A stretch of 60,281 nucleotides of DNA. Source: an uncultured Neptuniibacter sp. (GTDB taxonomy: Bacteria; Pseudomonadota; Gammaproteobacteria; Pseudomonadales; Balneatricaceae). How positions within the stretch are numbered: the first letter of the stretch is position 1; every line of letters begins with the position of its first letter. The translations under genes and the position numbers were made by a program. Positions 36,346-46,578 of this stretch are shown piece after piece. The notes under the pieces were generated by a model, which did no database searches, had not been told where the DNA came from, and saw only the letters and a list, made by a program, of their open reading frames with translations. The stretch covers positions 1-60,281 of the forward strand of contig NZ_CANMIR010000017.1 of assembly GCF_947498015.1 (NCBI RefSeq). Direction: 5' to 3'.

Positions 36346-37515
36346 TTAGATCTCTTCATCCTCATCAAGGAGCTGGATGCCAGCCAGAGGGTTTTCTTCA
36401 TCGAACATGGGTTGCGGTTCGCTCTCCTCTTTCTTCTCCCCTTTCTCCTCTTCGACGACAGCCAGATTCATACGCAAGCGCATATCATTGGCGGAATCGG
36501 AGTTGATTATTGCCTGATCCTGAGTGATTTTTCCCTGTTGATAAAGTTTAAACAGGGAGTCATCGAAAGTCTGCATGCCCGTGGTATCGGAAGCCTTAGC
36601 CATCACCTCCTTGATCCCTTTGACATCGCCTTTCATGATCAGCTCCTGCACAGTGGAGCTGCCGAGAAGAATCTCAATCGCGGCACAACGCTTACCATCG
36701 ATGGTAGGAATCAGTCGCTGAGAGACAATCGCCTTCAGGTTTAATGCCAGATCGTGGAAGATCTGCTTGTGGCGGGCCTGGGGGAAAAAGTTAATAATTC
36801 GGTCGATCGCCTGGTTCGAGTTGTTGGCATGGAGCGTGGAGATCGCAAGGTGGCCTGTTTCAGCATAGGTCAGGCACTGTTCCATGGTTTCCTGATCCCG
36901 GATCTCCCCGATAAGGATTACATCGGGGGCTTGGCGCAATGCATTTTTCAGGGCGTTATGGAAACAGCGGGTGTCTACACCCACTTCGCGCTGGTTAACC
37001 AGTGATTTGCGATGGTTGTGCACAAATTCAATAGGGTCTTCAATCGTAATGATATGACCGCCACTATTACGATTACGGTGGTCGATCAAAGCCGCCAGTG
37101 AGGTGGACTTACCAGAACCGGTGGCACCGACAAACAGAACCAGACCGCGCTTCTCCATAATCACATCTTTGAGTATGGGAGGGAGGCCCAGATCTTCCAT
37201 CTTGGGGATATCAGCCTTGATATTACGTGCAACAATGGAGTACTGGTTACGCTGTTTGAAAATGTTGATACGGTAACGGGCGACTTTAGGGATTGAGTAA
37301 GCCAGATTCATCTCAAGCTCCTCCTCAAACACCTCCAGCTGATGCTCATCCATGAGTTCGTGAGCGATCGCTTCAATTTCACCCGGTTTGTATGGTTCTT
37401 TACTGAGTGGTGTGAGTTTCCCTTCGAATTTTGCACAAGGGGGAGCACCGGTGGTTAAGTAAAGGTCGGACCCATCGCGTTTAGCCAAGATGGTGAGATA
37501 ATCCTGAAACTCCAT
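36346..37515 (-). CDS. pilU: Type IV pilus retraction ATPase PilU
   Basis: PilU is a hexameric ATPase that helps PilT retract type IV pili, supporting twitching or DNA uptake. The 389 residues carry the secretion-ATPase core: Walker A GATGSGKSTSLAALIDHR (about 130), the Asp box, Walker B APDVILIGEIRDQETM, and HLAISTLHANNS. The start EFQDYLTILAKRDGSDLYLTTGAPP and the acidic C-terminal tail (EEEKGEKKEESEP...) match PilU rather than PilT. I chose the ATG at 37515, preceded by AAGGA; an in-frame ATG 8 codons upstream has no good ribosome site. In Pseudomonas pilU follows pilT, but here it stands alone in view. Confidence 0.93.
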   Translation of the reverse strand: MEFQDYLTILAKRDGSDLYLTTGAPPCAKFEGKLTPLSKEPYKPGEIEAIAHELMDEHQLEVFEEELEMNLAYSIPKVARYRINIFKQRNQYSIVARNIKADIPKMEDLGLPPILKDVIMEKRGLVLFVGATGSGKSTSLAALIDHRNRNSGGHIITIEDPIEFVHNHRKSLVNQREVGVDTRCFHNALKNALRQAPDVILIGEIRDQETMEQCLTYAETGHLAISTLHANNSNQAIDRIINFFPQARHKQIFHDLALNLKAIVSQRLIPTIDGKRCAAIEILLGSSTVQELIMKGDVKGIKEVMAKASDTTGMQTFDDSLFKLYQQGKITQDQAIINSDSANDMRLRMNLAVVEEEKGEKKEESEPQPMFDEENPLAGIQLLDEDEEI

Positions 37516-37711
37516 AATGGTGAAATCCTTGAAGAACAATAAATAAACTCAGTGAAGTTTAGTGTATTGGTGAGAGCTAGTCATCTGCTCTGGCCCGAGA
37601 ATATTGCCTCCAGAAGAGGAATAGGCGCCAGATGTTGTTGAGCCAGGTCATTGTGGGTCTGATTGGTTGTATTCTGGAAAGGGCCATGACAAAAGCGTCA
37701 TTATGACCCTG

Positions 37712-38488
37712 TCACTCTTTATGACCTGTTAAAAGTTGTTGCAACATCTCAGCCGTCTCATCCGGTTTCTCGAAAGGGAACAGGTGTCCTCCATCGATCT
37801 CCCGAATCTGTATATGTGGAAAGTTGCGCTGCCACCATTTCTTGTCGCTTTGGCTGAACAGATCGCTGTGCTTACCAAAGATCAGAGTTCCCCTGACCTG
37901 CTTCAGCCAATTGGGCGCCCTGAGGGGAACATTACGGAAGATGTCGGCTTCGATCTCTGGGGAGATACTCAATCTGAGCCCTCCATCACAGGTCTCTAGC
38001 CCGTAGCTGATATAGTCGTCAAAGCAGGCGGGATGGAAGGGTTTAAACAGCGCCTTTGTGCTGAAATAGACTCTGGCTTCTTCGCGGTTTTTGAACTGTG
38101 CTCTGCGCCTTTCTGCCCGTTGCGCGGGGGTGATCTTATCGAGCACCCCTAAACCTTTCATCAGCTTCAGCAGGTATCGTTTTCTTTTGCTGAACAGGAC
38201 AGGGTCAAGCAGAATAACCTGATCAAAAAGATCGGGACGTAACGCCGCTGCCATCAGAGTTACGACAGCACCTGCAGAGTGCCCCGCGCCAATGAGCGGA
38301 AAGCTTTGCTGCTTTTCAACAGTGTCGATCAGCTCCTGAGCATAGTTTTTCAGATCATTGTTGAGTGGGTAATCCCCATGTCCCATTTTTTCGACATAAC
38401 TGACTTCAACCCCTGATAGCTGGTTGAAAAGGTAGTTGTAACTACTGCCGGGAAAACCGTTGGCGTGGCTGAATTGGATCTGTTTCAT
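37712..38488 (-). CDS. Alpha/beta hydrolase
   Basis: A 258-residue alpha/beta-hydrolase-fold enzyme. The nucleophile elbow GAGHSAGAVV carries the predicted catalytic Ser, an acidic residue follows in the GKHSDLF region, and EIDGGHLFPFEKP gives the His. The oxyanion segment is SHANGFPGSSYNYLF at the N-terminus. Substrate is unknown; a thioester or ester linked to lipid metabolism is plausible because it lies directly downstream of the TetR gene that faces dienoyl-CoA genes. I prefer the ATG at 38488, 7 bases after the tetR stop, over a TTG at 38515 that would overlap tetR. Confidence 0.85.
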   Translation of the reverse strand: MKQIQFSHANGFPGSSYNYLFNQLSGVEVSYVEKMGHGDYPLNNDLKNYAQELIDTVEKQQSFPLIGAGHSAGAVVTLMAAALRPDLFDQVILLDPVLFSKRKRYLLKLMKGLGVLDKITPAQRAERRRAQFKNREEARVYFSTKALFKPFHPACFDDYISYGLETCDGGLRLSISPEIEADIFRNVPLRAPNWLKQVRGTLIFGKHSDLFSQSDKKWWQRNFPHIQIREIDGGHLFPFEKPDETAEMLQQLLTGHKE

Positions 38489-38495
38489 CGGGATA

Positions 38496-39107
38496 CTAAG
38501 AGGTTCGTCTGCCAATCATCATCTGTACGGTGTTAAGCGCGATATCTTCAATATCTTCACGGTCGATGTATATCCCGTCATTGAAAAGGCGGCATAAGCC
38601 ATGCAGTGCAGCCCAGCTGGATTGGGCCACCCGTAATGATGGCTGCCCAGGATCGAAAACGTTGTCCTGCTGAAGCTTTTCAACCCAGTGTAACCAGTTA
38701 CGAAAACACTGCTTTGATATGCTCTGTAATCTCTCTGTTGGCTGACCGCTTTTCCAGATCTCCCGGCCATACATCAGGTCATATGTCTCTTTCTCTTCGT
38801 TGGCAAACCGGATATAGGTCAGTACGTACTGTTCGAACTGTTCTGAGGGTGATTGACCGGATTGCTGTTCGGTAAATGATTGGACAAGCTGATCCTGCTT
38901 ACTAAATCCCTGTTCTGCAATGGCACACAGGAGTTCATTCTTATCTTTAAAGTGGTGATAGGGGGCTGTACGGGAGACACCAACCCTGTCTGCCAGTTTG
39001 CGTATCGACAGGTTGTCAACGCCACCCTCCGCAATCAGATCGGTAGCGCTATGCAACAGAGACTCTCTGAGATCTCCGTGGTGGTATGGTTTTTTCGAAA
39101 TATTCAT
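38496..39107 (-). CDS. TetR/AcrR family transcriptional regulator
   Basis: A one-component repressor type with an N-terminal helix-turn-helix (about 10-57: HGDLRESLLHSATDLIAEGGVDNLSIRKLADRVGVSRTAPYHHF-type pattern) and a C-terminal ligand domain (about 80-203) with a WxALHGLCRL motif typical of WHG-type TetR regulators. It is divergent from a dienoyl-CoA isomerase-like gene and fadH. Two copies of a TTGACA-N-TGTCAA-like palindrome lie between, the likely operator. I infer that it represses both directions and responds to an acyl-CoA or related lipid. The ligand is not shown by sequence. Confidence 0.92.
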   Translation of the reverse strand: MNISKKPYHHGDLRESLLHSATDLIAEGGVDNLSIRKLADRVGVSRTAPYHHFKDKNELLCAIAEQGFSKQDQLVQSFTEQQSGQSPSEQFEQYVLTYIRFANEEKETYDLMYGREIWKSGQPTERLQSISKQCFRNWLHWVEKLQQDNVFDPGQPSLRVAQSSWAALHGLCRLFNDGIYIDREDIEDIALNTVQMMIGRRTS

Positions 39108-39129
39108 GGGGGCAATCTAACAATCAATC

Positions 39130-39169
39130 TTGACACTGTCAAAATAGAGTATTATCTTGACGGTGTCTA
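39130..39169. promoter_or_regulatory. Tandem palindromic operator candidate for the TetR regulator
   Basis: TTGACACTGTCAA (39130-39142) is a perfect TTGACA-N-TGTCAA palindrome. TTGACGGTGTCTA (39157-39169) is an imperfect second copy 27 bases downstream. Both contain a TTGACA-like -35 element; TATCTT 17 bases after the first could be the -10 of the rightward genes. The site lies in the 118-base divergent gap. Confidence 0.65.
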
Positions 39170-39225
39170 GATTGTTTTTTAAACAGTTTTGTCGAGTAAT
39201 CCATTAAGCATAAAAAGGGACGGAG

Positions 39226-40086
39226 ATGAGCTATCAGACATTTACTCTGAGTGTTGAGGAACATGTTGCACATCTGCAACTGAGTCGACCTGAGCAGCGA
39301 AACGCAATGAATCGTGCGTTCTGGAGAGAGTTTCCGGAGGCTGTTCGCATGTTGGATCGTGAAGCAGATACTCGTGTGCTGGTAATTTCTTCCAGTGGAA
39401 AACATTTTAGCGCCGGTATGGATCTTGATGTGTTTGCTCAACCGGACCCGGCTATGTTCAATGGTGAACCTGGGCGCAGAGCCGAAGCGATCAGACGTTT
39501 AGTGTATCAGCTACAGGATTGCTTCAATGTATTGGAGGAGGTGCGCTTCCCAGTGATCAGCGCGGTGCAGGGTGGTTGTATCGGTGGTGCTCTGGATCTG
39601 GTGTGTGCTACGGATATGCGTTATTGCACAGAGGATGCTTATTTCACCGTAAAGGAGACGGAGTTGGGAATGACTGCGGATCTCGGAACCTTGCAACGAT
39701 TACCACAATTGATCCCACAGGGGATTGCACGAGAGTTGGCCTACACTGCCAGAAAATTTATCTCAACCGAAGCACTCTCTTCCGGTCTGGTTAATCATGT
39801 TTACCCGGATCAGGAAACTATGCTTATCGAGGTATTTGATATTGCTCAACGCATCGCTGCGCAGTCCCCGCTGGCCGTTACCGGCAGCAAGCAGATGATC
39901 AATTATGCCCGTGATCACAGTGTCAGAGACAGTCTGAATTATATGGCGACATGGCAAGCGGGCATGTTTCAGCCAACAGATATTATGCAGACCTTTACGG
40001 CCAAAATGTCAGGCAAAAAACCTGAATATGAGGGGCTTCGCCCGATCACTGCTCCATTGCAGACGCGCGAACCTACAGAAAAATAA
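39226..40086 (+). CDS. Crotonase family protein, dienoyl-CoA isomerase-like
   Basis: A 286-residue crotonase resembling delta(3,5)-delta(2,4)-dienoyl-CoA isomerase (ECH1), an auxiliary enzyme for oxidation of unsaturated fatty acids. Seen motifs: LSRPEQRNAMNRAFWREF, SGKHFSAGMDLDVFA, AVQGGCIGGALDLVCATDMRY-type core, and VKETELGMTADLGTLQRLP, which holds the Glu and Asp expected of the isomerase subfamily (the MTADxGTLQRLP pattern is typical). It shares a likely operon with fadH, which begins 41 bases later, and both serve the same pathway. Confidence 0.88.
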   Translation: MSYQTFTLSVEEHVAHLQLSRPEQRNAMNRAFWREFPEAVRMLDREADTRVLVISSSGKHFSAGMDLDVFAQPDPAMFNGEPGRRAEAIRRLVYQLQDCFNVLEEVRFPVISAVQGGCIGGALDLVCATDMRYCTEDAYFTVKETELGMTADLGTLQRLPQLIPQGIARELAYTARKFISTEALSSGLVNHVYPDQETMLIEVFDIAQRIAAQSPLAVTGSKQMINYARDHSVRDSLNYMATWQAGMFQPTDIMQTFTAKMSGKKPEYEGLRPITAPLQTREPTEK

Positions 40087-40124
40087 TGAGAGGCCTTTGA
40101 CGCCCGAATAATGATGAGATTTGA

Positions 40125-42152
<2,028 letters not shown>

Positions 42153-42164
42153 GGTGATCAGTGT

Positions 42165-42192
42165 AAAAAAAGCCGGTTTTCCGGCTTTTTTT
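42165..42192. terminator. Bidirectional terminator between fadH and the Gln-rich gene
   Basis: Perfect 12-base stem AAAAAAAGCCGG / CCGGCTTTTTTT with TTTT loop, T-run on both strands, between convergent genes. Confidence 0.9.
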
Positions 42193-42202
42193 ATGTGAGT
42201 GC

Positions 42203-42751
42203 TTAAGCGCTGGTCCTAATAAGAGGGGGGAACTCTGTGCCGGGGTCCGTTGGAATCTGTTCCGCCAGGCGAGTTTGCAAACGTTGCTGGAGTTCAAGCT
42301 CCTGCTGCTCGTTGGCATCGGCAGGGGTGGGACTGCTATTCCCAGTGGCCGTCGCAGAAACTTCACTCTCCGGGGAAGTGGAATCAGCGGTTCGCCCTCT
42401 CAGCGTTTCCTGAATCTCAAGTGCAGATTGTATGTCGATGCCTTCAAAATTTTCCCGACTTTCACCGGTCTGTTCTGCCAGAAAAGTGGCAATCTGCTGC
42501 TGTTGAACTTCACGCTCTGGCAGTTGCTCTGCATTATTGGTCTGATTAGTCCGCCCTTCTGCGGGATTACTAACCTCAGGAATCGAACTGGTTTGTGGAA
42601 GGTCCTGATTAAGTTGCACTTGGGCTTGTTGGGTCGCCTGTGCTGATGCTTCGCTACCAGTTGTTCGTGGCACATTAGATGCTTCATTGCCATTACCACG
42701 CTGTGCAGTAAGCGCTAGATTCAGGCCCGTAGAAATAATGCTGTTTTCCAT
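42203..42751 (-). CDS. Gln/Glu/Thr-rich protein of unknown function
   Basis: I do not recognise this 182-residue protein. It has no signal peptide and no clear membrane helix. The first 20 residues (MENSIISTGLNLALTAQRGN) may form a short helix. The rest is low-complexity and probably disordered (SEASAQATQQAQVQLNQ, REVQQQQIATFLAEQ, ANEQQELELQQRLQTRLAEQ), with a coil-prone C-terminal part. The N-terminus recalls small proteins linked to flagellar or secretion cargo, but that is only an impression. It is a single leftward gene with its own TATAAT-containing promoter. Confidence 0.7.
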   Translation of the reverse strand: MENSIISTGLNLALTAQRGNGNEASNVPRTTGSEASAQATQQAQVQLNQDLPQTSSIPEVSNPAEGRTNQTNNAEQLPEREVQQQQIATFLAEQTGESRENFEGIDIQSALEIQETLRGRTADSTSPESEVSATATGNSSPTPADANEQQELELQQRLQTRLAEQIPTDPGTEFPPLIRTSA

Positions 42752-42807
42752 AAAAAACTAACCCAATTGCCCGACGGGCAGTATTGCCTGTCTGTTGAAG
42801 ATCTCTA

Positions 42808-42841
42808 ATTATAGACGATTCAGCCTGTAGTGATGCTGAAT
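42808..42841 (-). promoter_or_regulatory. Promoter with overlapping inverted repeat for the Gln-rich gene
   Basis: On the minus strand TATAAT lies at 42813-42808, about 57 bases before the ATG. An inverted repeat ATTCAGC-N10-GCTGAAT (42818-42841) covers the region where the -35 box would be, so a regulator bound there could block or aid transcription. Confidence 0.5.
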
Positions 42842-42886
42842 TTCACTCAAAAAAAGCTCAGAATCTTGATTTAAATTAAAACAAAA

Positions 42887-43492
42887 TTAGTTATCAGTTT
42901 TGTAGTTCTTGATAAATTCCGAGATTGTTTTTGTTTGCTCTAAGGCTAGTGAACTTAAGTGCTTACGCAGTTTTGATACAAGTGGATCATAGCCTGGACT
43001 ATCAATTTTTTCAGAGAAATTAAAACGCTGTTTAGTTAAAATTTTATCTTTATCTTTCAGGGACCAATAGCCTGACAGGGTTGCATCCCCCTGCTCTGAT
43101 CCGTGAAACTGATCGATCTGGATCAGCAGGGTATAGTCCCATTCAGATGCCCCTGAATGACGATCCGTTTCTATCCCGATGTGAGGCAGGGCTCTCTCTA
43201 TTTCACTGTGCAAGACACGGGGAATTGCCCTGTTTGGTAGCTCTGCCCATAAATGGTATCGGGCAAACTGGATCTGGTTACTCTGAGTGATTAACGCAAT
43301 GCCCTGAGTGTTGAGGTATTCGGCAACTTCGATCGGGGCGATCCCGATGGTCAGTGTTGTAGCTGCTTTCTGATAGCTTTCGCTATTACTGTGGAGCAGA
43401 TAGTAACGGCTGGTTTCATGAGTGCTTTGGTTAGAGCAGCCTGTCACGAATACGCATGTGAACAGGAATGCGATAAAGGGCAATCTATTCAA
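42887..43492 (-). CDS. pqiC: PqiC-like intermembrane transport lipoprotein
   Basis: PqiC is the outer-membrane lipoprotein that docks with PqiB for lipid transfer across the periplasm. The 201-residue product belongs to the ABC-type auxiliary lipoprotein (DUF330) family. A signal peptide ends in the lipobox FVTGCSNQ, then YYLLHSNS and the segment EVAEYLNTQGIALIT follow. I place the start at a TTG (43492) because GGAGGG lies 7 bases upstream and the hydrophobic signal peptide starts there. This overlaps the end of pqiB by 8 bases, giving coupled translation. An in-frame ATG upstream would put a non-signal segment in front. Confidence 0.85.
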   Translation of the reverse strand: MNRLPFIAFLFTCVFVTGCSNQSTHETSRYYLLHSNSESYQKAATTLTIGIAPIEVAEYLNTQGIALITQSNQIQFARYHLWAELPNRAIPRVLHSEIERALPHIGIETDRHSGASEWDYTLLIQIDQFHGSEQGDATLSGYWSLKDKDKILTKQRFNFSEKIDSPGYDPLVSKLRKHLSSLALEQTKTISEFIKNYKTDN

Positions 43493-45134
43493 GGTTGATC
43501 CCTCCGGGAATGGGGTCAGCGATATGAGGTTTATCAAAAATCAGCGCATTGGGTTTTTCGTCAAGCGTCTTTATGACCGGCTGAAGTTGATTCAGTGTGT
43601 GTTCCAGAGTGCTGAGTGTCTGATTTAACTCTTGATAGATAAGGCTATCCGGGGAGAGCCCCTGAGCAGCGTTACGGATCTCACGCAGGGTAGCTTTCAA
43701 CTCGGCGGGCAGGGCCTGAGTGTGTTTGTCTCTGGCGAGTATCTCAACCTGTTGCAGGGATGTTGTCAGCTGGCTGATCGCACGTTCAGAAGAGGCCAGT
43801 GTACTGTCCAGTTGAGCAAGCACCGGTTCTACTCTGAGTTGTTCAATCTTATTGAGGACCGCAATCAGTTTATTCTCAAGCTGAACAAAGCCACCGGAGA
43901 TAGTAGGGATAATGGGATAACCCTCAAACTCGATCACATTGGCCTTCTCAGCATCGGGGTAGAGGTCAAAATCTACATAGAGGCTGCCGGTAATCAGGTT
44001 TCCTGATTTTAAACTGGCACGCATACCCTGATCGACCCAGTGGCGCAGCTTTGTGTGGGCGCTGGTGAGAATTGACTGCTGATCATCAAAGCCGAGCCTC
44101 CCCGGTTCTAGTCGGATAATGACCGGTATTCTGGGATCTGTCCCCCCCGTCAGTTCATCTATCTGGAAGGAGATACGCTCTACAGTACCAATGCGCACAC
44201 CGCGAAACTCAACCGGAGCACCGGCGACGAGTCCACGGACCGATTGGTCAAAGAGCAGCAGGTATTCGTTATAGAAAGCGTAAGGTTGCTCTTTGACACT
44301 GGTAAAGTCAGCGTAAAGCCGGTATCGGTCTCCGTCCTGCGCGGGACTGCCTTTACTCTCTCCCTCAATAACATCAAAGGTTACACCGCCCGTTAACAGC
44401 GTATCGAGTGTTCCGGTCTGGACTTTGACGCCTTCAGCAGAGAGGTTAAGGTTGATGCCACTCATATTCCAGAAGCGGCTATCAGTGGTCACCAGTTGAT
44501 CATACGGAGCTTTAATAAAGAGATCATAGATCGCCTGCCTTGCCTGAGGATCAAAGCTGACCTGCTCAATTCTGCCCACGGGGAATCCACGATAGACGAC
44601 TGTATCACCGATACTCAGAGAGTGTGCGTTGTCGCTAATTAACTGCAAACGCAGCCCCGGCTCACTTTCTGAGGTAACAGGGGGGTCTTCCAATCCTGTG
44701 TATTGGGAGGGTGGTAAGCCGCTATCGCCAGGGGACATCTCGATAAACGCCCCGGAAAGCAGGGTGCCTAATCCACTGACGCCGCCGGCACCCACGCGTG
44801 GGCGAACGACCCAGAATTTTGTATTGCTGTAGAGTAAAGGCTCAACCTCAGGCTCAATCCGTGCTTTAACCAGTACATTATTTTCTAGGTAGTTAAGTTG
44901 TACCGATTCAACCTTGCCAACCTCGACATTACGAATTTTGATCTTAGTTTTTCCAGATTCAATACCATCGGCCGTGCTAAAGCTGATCGTGATTAGCTGG
45001 CCTCGATTAGCCCAGTCCTGATAGATCATCCAGCCACCCAGGCACAAAGCGATCAGGGGTAGAATCCAGATGCTGGAGATAGATCGCTTGGCGCTGAGTA
45101 CCGGTTTAGGGTCGGTGGTGTTTTTCTTCGACAT
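43485..45134 (-). CDS. pqiB: Intermembrane transport protein PqiB (three MCE domains)
   Basis: PqiB is anchored in the inner membrane and forms a tube of stacked MCE domains across the periplasm for lipid movement. The 549 residues start with a short cytoplasmic tail and one membrane helix (ISSIWILPLIALCLGGWMIY, about 18-37). Three MCE/MlaD domains follow (beginning near ITISFSTADGIESGKTKIKIR, then LRLQLISDNAHSLSIGDTVVYRGFPVG, then AFYNEYLLLFDQSVRGLVAGAPVEFRG-type units). A C-terminal helical region with coiled-coil character closes it (EQLRVEPVLAQLDSTLASSERAISQL...). Length matches E. coli PqiB (546). It follows pqiA by 2 bases. Confidence 0.94.
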   Translation of the reverse strand: MSKKNTTDPKPVLSAKRSISSIWILPLIALCLGGWMIYQDWANRGQLITISFSTADGIESGKTKIKIRNVEVGKVESVQLNYLENNVLVKARIEPEVEPLLYSNTKFWVVRPRVGAGGVSGLGTLLSGAFIEMSPGDSGLPPSQYTGLEDPPVTSESEPGLRLQLISDNAHSLSIGDTVVYRGFPVGRIEQVSFDPQARQAIYDLFIKAPYDQLVTTDSRFWNMSGINLNLSAEGVKVQTGTLDTLLTGGVTFDVIEGESKGSPAQDGDRYRLYADFTSVKEQPYAFYNEYLLLFDQSVRGLVAGAPVEFRGVRIGTVERISFQIDELTGGTDPRIPVIIRLEPGRLGFDDQQSILTSAHTKLRHWVDQGMRASLKSGNLITGSLYVDFDLYPDAEKANVIEFEGYPIIPTISGGFVQLENKLIAVLNKIEQLRVEPVLAQLDSTLASSERAISQLTTSLQQVEILARDKHTQALPAELKATLREIRNAAQGLSPDSLIYQELNQTLSTLEHTLNQLQPVIKTLDEKPNALIFDKPHIADPIPGGINLE

Positions 45135-45136
45135 GG

Positions 45137-46432
45137 TTACCTGATCTTATCGAGTAAGTCGTTTAAAGGTTCGGTTCCCTGATTAACCGCATCCATTTCC
45201 TGCGGGTTCAGGTTATCCCAGATGAGCCTTGGGTCAAAGCTATGTGCTGAGAGCATTGTCAGGATGACCACGCCTGCAAATGCGGTCGCAGCGATCCCCG
45301 GTTGTATGCTGACAATATCCCCGATCTGTACTAGTGACACGAGAACGGCGACGACAAATACATCAATCATAGACCAGCGGCCAACCAGCTCGGTCATGCG
45401 GTAGATCCAGGTGCGCTCCTCCAGACGGTGTTGATGCTCTGCCTGGACGCTGTAGGCGAGCCACAAAATCGACAGCATCTTTGCTATCGGGACGAGGATG
45501 CTGGCAACAAATACAACCGTTGCAATAGGGTAAGAACCGTGTTGCCAGAGCAGTACTACGCCACCAAGTATTGTGCTGGGGTCGTCAGCACCTAGCAGCG
45601 TAGTATTCATAATGGGATAGGTGTTTGCAGGAATATAGAGCACGATCGCAGTAATCAGATACGCCCAGGTTTTCTGCATGCTGTCAGGTATCCGTGGATG
45701 CAGCTTGCTGCCACATCGTTGACAGTGGATCTCTTCATGCCTGTGTAGCAGATGACAGTGGTGGCAGCTTTGAAATCCATTATCTAATGCACTGCCACTA
45801 CTGATCTGTGGTTGTTGCCTGATGTTGCCTGAGTAGCTATCCAGAGTATGCCACAGCTGGAGTTTGTCCATTGAGGTGATTGTGGCGGTCAGGCAGATTG
45901 AGAACAGGACGTAAGCCCAGAATGACATGCCGATCACCAGATCTGCCATGCCGGCAATTTTCACCAGGCTCACCAGAACGCCTATCAGAAATACCTCTGC
46001 CATACCCCAGGGATGAAGGGTGAATAACCCGCGGGTGATAGTGTACATCCAGGGGTAACATCGGCCCATTTTCAGAGGAAGAAGGACTGCCAGATAAGCT
46101 GAGAGCATTAGTGCCGGAATCAGCAATATAAAGAGTGACAGGATCAGAGCGAGAAAGGGAAATCCTAAATCGAAAAGATCATAGGCACTTTGAAGCAGAG
46201 ATATCTCCTGTTCTCGCCCCTGAGATTGGAATGCCATAAATGGAAAAGGGAGGGAAAGCAGTAGGAAAAGTAGTGCGGAAGCGGCGAAAGCTGCTGCTTT
46301 ATCTAGTGCATGCTCAGTTTTTGCTGTCAGTAGATGCCCGCATCGAGAACAGTGGGCTTTAAATCCTGGCTGGAGCTCCGTCACTTCCTGTATCAGGTCG
46401 CAACAATGACAGGCAATTTTATCAACTGGCAT
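45137..46432 (-). CDS. pqiA: Intermembrane transport protein PqiA
   Basis: PqiA is the inner-membrane partner of PqiB. The 431 residues contain two repeated halves. Each has a zinc-ribbon with CxxC pairs (CHCCDL...CSRCGHLL near the N-terminus and CHHCHLLHRHEEIHCQRCGSKL near residue 215-235), then about four membrane helices. Family segments such as TYPIMNTTLLG and SMIDVFVVAVLVSLVQIG are present. It leads the leftward pqiABC operon. GGAGGG precedes the ATG. A TAGAAT hexamer 30 bases upstream might be its -10 box, though the -35 is poor. Confidence 0.94.
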   Translation of the reverse strand: MPVDKIACHCCDLIQEVTELQPGFKAHCSRCGHLLTAKTEHALDKAAAFAASALLFLLLSLPFPFMAFQSQGREQEISLLQSAYDLFDLGFPFLALILSLFILLIPALMLSAYLAVLLPLKMGRCYPWMYTITRGLFTLHPWGMAEVFLIGVLVSLVKIAGMADLVIGMSFWAYVLFSICLTATITSMDKLQLWHTLDSYSGNIRQQPQISSGSALDNGFQSCHHCHLLHRHEEIHCQRCGSKLHPRIPDSMQKTWAYLITAIVLYIPANTYPIMNTTLLGADDPSTILGGVVLLWQHGSYPIATVVFVASILVPIAKMLSILWLAYSVQAEHQHRLEERTWIYRMTELVGRWSMIDVFVVAVLVSLVQIGDIVSIQPGIAATAFAGVVILTMLSAHSFDPRLIWDNLNPQEMDAVNQGTEPLNDLLDKIR

Positions 46433-46578
46433 CAGGCTACCCTCCGTGTATCGATGGTTTATTCTAACGCAAAAGCGACGGGCATGGACTATTAACAGAA
46501 ATAGACGAGAATAGGTGGTAGTTACAGGTCAGGCTGGCTAATCTTATTAGATGTAGATGAATCTGTGCTGAAGGGCTT

